Shown here: positions 18,401 to 23,900 of the stretch, piece by piece
Layout: each line of letters opens with the position of its first letter
Position numbering within the stretch: position 1 is the stretch's first letter
Notes under the pieces: generated by a model
Databases searched by the model: none
What the model was told of the DNA's origin: nothing
Seen by the model: the letters and a program-made list of their open reading frames with translations, nothing else
Translations under genes and position numbers: made by a program
Virus record (IMG/VR): IMGVR_UViG_3300031566_000063
Coordinates: 1-49,794 of that record
Reading direction: 5' to 3' (one strand)
Source of the DNA: a virus
Length of the DNA stretch: 49,794 nucleotides

Positions 18401-20987
18401 TCCGATCAAATATGCCGAAGGTATTAATAAGGCAGCGTTTGTAAAGAAGGGTAAGACTAAACCGGTTATCCACATCAACATTAAGAACATTGAACAAGAG
18501 TTCAATAATGCTGCTTATTTAGCAACCGCTAAAGGACCAACTGGATATATTACTCAAGGGTTAGCTCCTGTAGATGCAGGCGCCTTTGCCAATTCTCAAA
18601 GCGGAAGAAAAGAATATGAAAACTTCGTAGTAGAGAGAGAATACTTGCGTTACTCGTATCCGATCAATACCTTATCAACTAATGCTGAGTTCAACCAACA
18701 AGTGATGGCTCTAGTTAATGAGCCTGAACAATCAGGTGAGAACCAAACTCAATATGAAGCTAGAATAAAGAAGACAGCGTACGAGAATTTCTTGAGAGAT
18801 AAGGCTCTTGATAATACCTTTAACTTCTATAAGTTATTCAAAGCAGGTGAGGCTAGTTATCCTAAGAGAATGATGAAGTTATTAAGTGATTATCCATTAC
18901 TTAAAGAGAAGTATCCTGTATTAAAGCAATTTGCTATACGTGCTCCTAAAAAAGGTGGAGAATATGACGCTAACCATATGAACTTGTTATTAACAGACGC
19001 CCGTGATCTAGATCAAGATTCAACTACTCAGTATTACAATGATATTAAAAGCTTATCAAAAGATGCTGTTTTAATTGCTCAAGATAAAAAGAGTGCTAAA
19101 AAGGTGGGTGAAGAGAATAAATTTATTAATGAGTTCTTTAAGAGGTTATCGTTATTTGGATTTATGCAATCGGGTCTTTCTTATGGTTCAGAAACTGCTT
19201 TTAATAAGATTCTACCATATGATGATTATGCTAGAATTGTAAGTGAAGGTATGAAGAAGATCAATGATCAGTTACAATGGAAGAAGTTATCTGATAGTCA
19301 AATCGCAGAGTTTGAAAACTCTAAGAAACATATCACTCGTGTGGACGATAAAGGAGTTACTTATGGTGCTGATATTGGTATCCTTAATCAGTTCTTAGTT
19401 CAGTTTAAGACAAATAATGATACTACTAATAAATCAACAAGGGTTGCTGGTATCGATTGGACACAAAAAGCTACACCTAATGTACTACGCGATAGTCAAA
19501 GTGGATTAACTACTATTGATAACTCACCGTTTATATTCCCTACTGCTACAAGAGGGGTATTTACTCTAAGTAAAGAAGCTAACGTGAATACTGGTAAAAC
19601 AGATGACGAAGGTAATCCTATTCTTATTAAGAGACCGTTAATTTACAAGGAGTTAAAAGATATCATTGATATGAACGCTGATAATGCATACTTTGTATTC
19701 AATAGCCCGGCTGAGAAAGAGAACCCATATGGTGGAATCTCTATAACAGATAAAGATACTGAAGAGCAAGTTGCTGAAAAGATCGCGATGATTGAGGCCC
19801 AGTTCACTGCAGGTAAGAAGATTGTATTCATGGAAGGCGGATATGCTCAGGCATTGATTGAAGAAACTCAGATGAATGCTCCTGAAGTTGTAGTACAATC
19901 TAATGCTGAATTTGATGAAGCTGATAAATTAACACCTATAGAACAAAACTTTACAGATGGTCAGGGTGGTAGAAAAATGCAAGATGTATTTAAAGGTAAG
20001 TCTACTATGGATCTTATTATCTCAGGAGATAGAACTAGAACTACTAGAGCTAATACTGATATACAAAGAATGGCCAAAGATTATGGTTTATCTAAGATAT
20101 CAGATCTTGTTGGTAAAGTTATAAGAATGACTGATAAAACAGGAAGACAAGTATACACTAGAATTACAAAAGTTACTCCGTTTACACAACAATATCAAGA
20201 TCAAACTTGGCAAAAAGAAGGTTGGGAAAAATCTGTAACAGATAAACATGTTGGTCAGTATCCTTATGCTATAGAATTTGAGGTAGTAAATAAACCTACT
20301 CAAGTACAATCTGCAATATTACCAACTGATAAGATCATCTTTGGTCATCCTACTATTGGTAAGAGTTTTTTAAAGAAACAAGGGGGAAGTGACTTTATTT
20401 CTTTAGATGATGATTATTCTACAGAAATAAATAAAGCAGTAGAGGTTATAGCTACCAAATATAAGGTAACAACTTATCAAGTTAAAGATGGGGGTTCTCA
20501 AAAATGGAATAGTGAATATGATGCAATGATGCAAAGAATGTTTGATGTTGCTAGAAAAAGAGCGGTTTCTGAAAATAAAACGTTGTTTACATCTAACACC
20601 AACCTTTTAAGAAATAATACAGAATCTTTTGATAAAGTTATAAATCTTACAGATGAAGAGTTTGAAAAAAGAATACAGAAAAGAGGTGCTAAATATGATA
20701 CTAAGCAGTGGAAAGCACAGATAAATGAAGCTATTTCTAAAATACCTTCTAGTAAAGTAATAACTACTGATAAGTACTTATCTGATTTACTACCTACTCA
20801 AGTACAATCTCAATTAAATGCAGCTCCTAAGTCAGAATTTTTCCGATCTTTGTCTACCCAACTTGCTGATAAGTTTGGATATATTAATCCAGGATCTGAA
20901 GTAGAAGTGGATATCTTAGATATCCTATCTAAACAACAGATGATCAGTCAGCAAGATATTAATAACGCAGAAGAAAATTGTAAGTAA
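9429..20987 (+). CDS. Giant virion RNA polymerase with zincin, ASCH-like and P-loop domains, 3852 aa
   Basis: The largest gene. Zincin motif HEAWH (H676, E677, H680) with a candidate third ligand at E742/E743 (EEYIAEEF) suggests a metalloprotease. At 2333-2337 is DFDVD in the context VAKSGGDFDVDKLTTYF, matching the DxDxD metal-binding loop of the crAss-like virion RNA polymerase, a single-chain double-psi beta-barrel enzyme related to eukaryotic RNAi polymerases. The C-terminal part adds an ASCH-like domain at about 3513-3620 (LIISGDRTRTTR) and a P-loop domain with Walker A GHPTIGKS (3639-3646) and LDDDY (3659-3663). A 19-bp direct repeat flanks the P-loop domain. Only two cysteines were found, C6 and C3851. 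Family knowledge: such polymerases are packaged in the virion and transcribe early genes after injection. The known phi14:2 enzyme is about 2180 aa, so this one carries large extra regions. Zincin and polymerase calls are firm; ASCH and P-loop calls rest on motifs. Confidence 0.85.
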   Translation: MASKPCSVDPVLVIGIVINELKAFDKANLKDAQGNPAPFDLQDFVTKFYAERLKGTNNIGMATSATQMVPKAIKSALTYLTIEKNNKLVDRLESKGVDRAAVNTLITEFEDINAVGNYVVGVDPAIQAAAIANANTHPAPKQGRPSKNAILNRTLWSILEDAQGFVAAPWSHLLTTGQEAFEAVINPSTGKKEYDNVKDPAKKPMYNTLKALLTAFQGAQVSDGSTLKYSGHTGFKLAASVATNDKSLMQSDYVLTITDNNGAPLLFDENGKIDAVNGRQMYYSLRPNNEKVNSQIIHSYVDTYTNKINRELSAGKITAKEAKTAIAKFKEEFTALRKEQFDTTEGIINTIKNSPGKVVMLNITGGSKGYINESLNPLSKVWDKLSKEEKDSIQVDDTTTGFTYITLNNVQGPVQLQATPIPFNTELMESIINVLTQPVKKGGVLLNGYDKKAYVKQFINNAKGKFNIGVNPITGEVILMIYGTTVNVNDKNAGKILKDMFTNPKLMFKDEKKQLYVNINNRLIKSKTYDFFNVNAGVVTVETKDYVEDLLLSYLQIKAQPNAEGEIHALNGYLKWELSEEGVVAKEELPENRKAAEVTSKVIESNPDDLDTNRLILGMGTAAENAAADLWWKSSPLAKVIPLHVLRNIANSNAWASWNLAGITLYNGSDNTHIYHEAWHAFSQLYLTVAQKKSLYAEVAKQTGSFKVVVKKFNADGVKTEVLQSVDFNKATPRQLEEYIAEEFRAFAKSAGTASVRGSVKRNIFQRIWDAIKAFFSGVRTTDVVTQPDSINVMTEIFNKLYKGDVNDYSPSADNAIFHSANSGIVKVEEVIVGEGQLNYAESKLLVDSIDGLVSEYITKTGKAYSTPRIFLTVRNRDKVFDSVKIKMHTRLGVLTAELEANEKLTAEDPNKWTEQLKQLKERDIDIINYGLNNWGDHNNQKDETGVMGFYKEHSSFSELMKAPILKDDDSVGVDSDEKDLNNSSRRDNRAGNDVSSKELADKLVLYVVRSLIDVNPGGDFVMNSLGFPKLASFSITWNSLVRTVSGSSSIEELNNKLVDLSQTGHPIFSQLLEKLGSPELQLISKNGNIESVKTESEKDLWLKFWQAFNKPRIPINSFIVNKDANGMLTYKVGRASAEYQKIVSKWASNFLSSNEESDYIDKSANNINTLKLDAVIEEFVESVPIKAKNEIRYKVKAGRHFDFLKAIGIKLTDNEAIRKEVETTSIVNHIADTLALYNNNSTLAPITNPIAILKDSFKGLRLQPNAKEGVLVNVPNVASRVNELAELEAELSDEYSSLSRVTASGDRQFEQSLNSTMTGITDALNKVEKFQDLYTDPMWQHMEYLDPLNNTNSQVSVILNSLFVLDINPTKPGWGERRKDSKGNPNTINMNNLSGAMIIDYDYSDRGVAQSGMNLTDKFITDLHSVLDGGFFGQPQHGSKQSYFSTKLSTAYTYADKTQNHLYVSSSDFLPVKGSTYVKGSAEALKIVKRYIQAEVLRIDMVKNDPFYNTVVGFDNAAKFTLFDNNMLSKRVKAALLKDDFIAAVKASPNGITGVLESPEYAELNTNIKDGFTTYFKKLEADYSNNILAQTNVYYKDEFLHDAIQPKIYQDILKASGNYTDAQIAEMTAVEKVNKPAPAARFEEEEESFNKKPKVYEYKYKNPALIANLKTAAMRSFAVNSWIHKVEMMTLFYGDAFQYNHTKEEFNKRNSTFASSGDIFATDRIALAYVNSSKNIKGQLDYMRSYAATLEKSPVREFDGTFNTAILKDNNVRTAYYETLGKLFIANMKADNPKISNKEINEELYGKDGTSAKPTGGKMANYNKMTEGDGQGWVSFDAYRILKKIESKWSPAQENAYQRVIAGETLSADDIVEFFPVYKVQHAGNLKNTRGVPTVPITAIHKFALYPMIPTVIQNSPLDAIHKQMIKEGVDYALFQSGSKLSSITSNDKKEADSIFKGNNTSDLEFAPGKDGNVFTKNTIFLRNLKNQLDLNTDYKGKTIFSTQLRGLLNSGLIEQGIPVDYKKGEDFNKRYIAWNKMSEAKQMESSDMFKLSRSFENRMSRLVQLNVEKLVKSLGWSWSSEDVNTRVPVGPLEPMRDYIRSELTKQGFAKHEIDFIDVDAKGNLVRDVSSSFSGPQIERLLMSIINNRIIKQNMTGEALVQVAVSFTQDNKFTKPTDEQEALYGFGTSGLPFYMPDTSGKGEATKASKVKIALQGNFKNLFQTTYFKKNDKGGYVPDGTIAVWDTTPATATTKFKRKLNFEKSRLRLNEMLRVEEWLNIDENRKKVTLTGVRIPVQGLNSMEYMEVYEFLPPIAGSIIILPSEIVAKSGGDFDVDKLTTYFPHITRNGTLISGDKFKSNGWEKDIDAEMAKIDAKIQKSFGSILGSESLAKIKATLKDKKKDHTEALTALTARKELADAKAQSSFEDIKAGFIEYFRTSPVRIDIKKAIDNKDNDALLQVLDNYESLDGLKNKGNGIHEAYKAIKALGLDEIDAIFEELHKDQIDLTNIKKNAEYKKLLGEYTDLQDQKKHFIASVQNDLITDMVSILSLHHNAAPLLTPNDTHLVKPISRTLESQVQSFDFKASRMAGEDRESVGGISPSRVFEEDYNLKKHQDNLAGMGSLGIVAIDNKYNPIFDAAGAHLLPTFKTTSGKVIPVNVFLKTNKMPFMKDKKVVLDKGKQVEVISLSALKDKDGKNSIAEIKSQLVNGYVDVEKDAWVAFIQGNKEVTPMLLFLNKMGVPIEDAIYFVSNPLTRKYINARKLSNGILGDLMSAPYIEEQIKHRARVETYPDVLPGGEKRYELMNTLLEGGKTLSLDNMKKLVSSKNESSNLAKGSFLHYIYLEDMMRGYDDIKAKTNVDTKKVPSLHEAQLRAEKVKELYDSESMPSSIINYIEKNSSISGFFLKDFASQLWGKLFPLRNNNVKNAYLNKILANYSQIKAIEKQTGYSKERFITEFDNNFISFIFTNQIKDVEAGKSEYYKGIRTSKTPIKYAEGINKAAFVKKGKTKPVIHINIKNIEQEFNNAAYLATAKGPTGYITQGLAPVDAGAFANSQSGRKEYENFVVEREYLRYSYPINTLSTNAEFNQQVMALVNEPEQSGENQTQYEARIKKTAYENFLRDKALDNTFNFYKLFKAGEASYPKRMMKLLSDYPLLKEKYPVLKQFAIRAPKKGGEYDANHMNLLLTDARDLDQDSTTQYYNDIKSLSKDAVLIAQDKKSAKKVGEENKFINEFFKRLSLFGFMQSGLSYGSETAFNKILPYDDYARIVSEGMKKINDQLQWKKLSDSQIAEFENSKKHITRVDDKGVTYGADIGILNQFLVQFKTNNDTTNKSTRVAGIDWTQKATPNVLRDSQSGLTTIDNSPFIFPTATRGVFTLSKEANVNTGKTDDEGNPILIKRPLIYKELKDIIDMNADNAYFVFNSPAEKENPYGGISITDKDTEEQVAEKIAMIEAQFTAGKKIVFMEGGYAQALIEETQMNAPEVVVQSNAEFDEADKLTPIEQNFTDGQGGRKMQDVFKGKSTMDLIISGDRTRTTRANTDIQRMAKDYGLSKISDLVGKVIRMTDKTGRQVYTRITKVTPFTQQYQDQTWQKEGWEKSVTDKHVGQYPYAIEFEVVNKPTQVQSAILPTDKIIFGHPTIGKSFLKKQGGSDFISLDDDYSTEINKAVEVIATKYKVTTYQVKDGGSQKWNSEYDAMMQRMFDVARKRAVSENKTLFTSNTNLLRNNTESFDKVINLTDEEFEKRIQKRGAKYDTKQWKAQINEAISKIPSSKVITTDKYLSDLLPTQVQSQLNAAPKSEFFRSLSTQLADKFGYINPGSEVEVDILDILSKQQMISQQDINNAEENCK
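19892..19901 (+). repeat. Partial third copy of the domain-border repeat
   Basis: AGTACAATCT matches the last 10 bases of the 19-bp repeat at 20294 and 20792. It encodes the end of P3485-EVVVQS-3491, which parallels PTQVQS of the two full copies, and lies just before the ASCH-like domain. Alone, a 10-base match would mean little; its frame and position make it worth noting. Confidence 0.4.
20294..20312 (+). repeat. Direct repeat, copy 1, between the ASCH-like and P-loop domains
   Basis: ACCTACTCAAGTACAATCT, identical to 20792-20810, 498 bp (166 codons) apart and in the same frame. It encodes P3623-TQVQS-3628. Together the two copies bracket the P-loop domain exactly. Confidence 0.9.
20792..20810 (+). 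repeat. Direct repeat, copy 2, after the P-loop domain
   Basis: Identical 19 bases to 20294-20312, encoding P3789-TQVQS-3794 before the final tail of the protein. Bases on either side differ, so the identity is limited to the linker. Confidence 0.9.
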
Positions 20988-20988
20988 T

Positions 20989-23900
20989 ATGGCAGCATGT
21001 CCAAATAAAACGTCACCAGAATGGAAATCTTTAGTAGCGGATGTAGGTTCTAACAATGCTATGAAGTTATGGTTAATAAACAATGAATCCATAGTATCTC
21101 CTGAGGTAGGTAAGTTTCAGTTATTTGTAGAGGTTAACCCAAAGTTGGCTAATACAATTCTAAGTCGTCATGTTAGCAGAGATGTAAGAAAAGGCGTTAC
21201 CCCTACTACAACATCCGGTGAACTAATAGCCATGGCGGATAAGAAATTATTCGAAGATCCTCAATATACGGGTTGGAGTAAATCAGATCCTATTGCGGCT
21301 ACACCAATAGATACCCTTGAGCAGATTGAGGAAACTCAACCTGAAGTGGATATCATGAATGAGATCAAGAATGCTGCAGATGTACAGAACAAAAGCAGGG
21401 CCCAAGAGATTGTGTTCAAGTTTGCTGAGGTGATGCAGAACAAGACAGGTGTTGCGTCAAAGACCATTACAGCTGAAGATGCTACAGTAATGTTGGCCAC
21501 TACAACTACTCCGTACGACAATCAACCATCGTTCTTTTACGATGGGACGAACTACTTTATTGAGGGTAAAGCCACTTTAGAACTAGTATTTCACGAATAT
21601 TCTCATCCAATCGTAGCATCTGTAAGAATAACCAATCCTGTACTATTTGATAGCCTTTATAATGAGGTTGCTGGTACTAAAGAAGGTGAAGATATAATTG
21701 CTTATGTAACTAAGAATTACCCTACTCTTTCTGTAGATACCCCTCGTTTTAAAGAAGAGGTTATTGTACACGCATTAGAGCAAAAAGCTATTAATAATAA
21801 AGGAATAGAAAAGATATTAAGCGCGTCTTCTCAACCGAGCCCTCAATTTGATTCTATCATAGATAAGATCATGTTCCATATTAAACAATGGTTCAGGAAA
21901 AACTTTGGTAAGGTTAAGATTGAGAAGCTTAAAGTGGATACGACTCTTGATGAATTGTCTGAGTTGATTACCAATGAGTCTTTTAAAATCGACCTTATAA
22001 AGGTTACAGATAAAGATATTGCAATGTTTGCTGCAGCTGAACGAGCCCATGTTGATGAGCTTGTTAAGGCGATAGATAAAGCTAATTCTCAATCTGGCCT
22101 ACAGCTTATAATTGATAAGTTAAATATTTTAACCCAAGCTCAGAAGAGAGAGGTGAATAGATTTGGAATGGGTGTTCAAGATAAAGCGCGCTTTGATAAA
22201 TCGAAAAAAGAGATTGCAAAAGCACTTACTACAATGTCTGAGCGTTTAAGAAGCGCACAATCATTAAATCTTACTGAAGAACAACAAAAAGCTCATGAGA
22301 ATTTGACGGTGGCTCAACAGGCCAGTAGTCTGGTTAGTACTTTAGGTAATCTAGACTTTGCTGTAAAGGATATCCTAAAAGAATTACGATCCATCAAGAA
22401 GACCGATATTTCGAAGATGACTGAAGCTGAAGCTATCAAATATAATGATGAATCATTAGCTTTAGTTCAATATTATAGTAAATTACTGAACGAGTGGAAT
22501 AACTTTGTGGCTATATCTAAGAATGATATGGCAGAAGCCGGTATCCCTCAGGATAGTACTATGAAGAAGTTCATGGCCAACCTGGGTGATAATATCGAGA
22601 CTGGTCTTGAATTGTATGGAGAGATTCAAGAAGAGGGTACTGTTAATATTTATAACGAATGGGTAAAGGAATCCAATAAAAAAAGGGATACCGAATTTAA
22701 TGCTAGAAAAAAAGAACTTGAGGGTATTATAGCAAATTCTTCAGGGGTAAAGAAAGCAACTGCAGTAAAGGCTTTAAAGGCAGCTACAGATAAACATCAA
22801 AAGTTTTATTTAAGTAAGGATAAAGTTAGAGATATGCTTCAAGGTAAAATAGGAGACGCCAGTTGGTGGTCAACTATGTTTGAATCTTATACTACTAATC
22901 CGGATCCTATTGTAGGTGGTTTTGCTAAGTTCATTAAAGATACAATCTCTAATATTGAGGCAGAAGCTATTAGAAATGAAATGGCTTTTATGGCTAAGAT
23001 ATCACCATTACTTAAGGAGCTTGATATTACAGGAACAAATCTTGAGAAGACTTGGGATTTTGCTTTATCTCAAGATAGTACTTTTGAGAAAAAAGATGGT
23101 GTATTTGTTGAGAAAAAGGTTCTTTCCTTTATAGCCCCGACTATCAGTGGACGATGGAAGATAAAAGAGCTTGAAGTTAAGATCGAGGAAGCTAAAACTG
23201 GTGTTACTAACGCTATAACAGATCAGGAAATCAAAGCTGCTAAGGAAGTATTACGTACAGCGTATAAAGCATTATCTACTGAGAAGACCAATTTCTGGTG
23301 GCAGGATTATGATAAAGAAGTGTATGAAGCACAGGATGAGTTACTAAAGACTGATATTGGATTAGCTGCTTGGTTGGAAAGAAATGAAGTTCTGGCTAAG
23401 ATTAGTGCAGAAGCTAATCTAATGTTCTCTGAATATGAGAATTTTGAAGAGGCGGATAACATGGCCGAGCGATGGAAGGAATATGCCCAGCTTTACTCCA
23501 TCCATAATGCCAATGGTACCATGAAAACGGGCGATGATCTACTTAAAGCTGAGGCTTTGAATGCCCATAGAAGAAGAACATCCAAATATTATAAATACGT
23601 TGATAAGAAAGAAGCGTTTAATAGTGCATTAAGTGCGTTTGAAGATGATCTTATTAATAATAAAGGATTATCTAGAACTAGTGATGAATACAAAACCACT
23701 ATTGATAAATGGATAGAACAGAATACAGTTCCTGGATACACAGAAGAGTATTGGAACGATGTTGCTAAAACATTCCTAAGACTTGATACATGGATGGCAA
23801 ATTTACCAGCTGGAGTAAAGCAGAAGCTAGATGTATCTGAAGAGTTTACTGCTATGGGTAGTTTAGTTATGGGATATAAAGACGCCTTAGGTCAACCGGA

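Noticed and set aside
18466-18474. TTATCCACA, a perfect DnaA-box consensus
   Set aside because: A single copy inside the polymerase coding sequence; one chance match in 50 kb is not surprising, and no cluster was seen.
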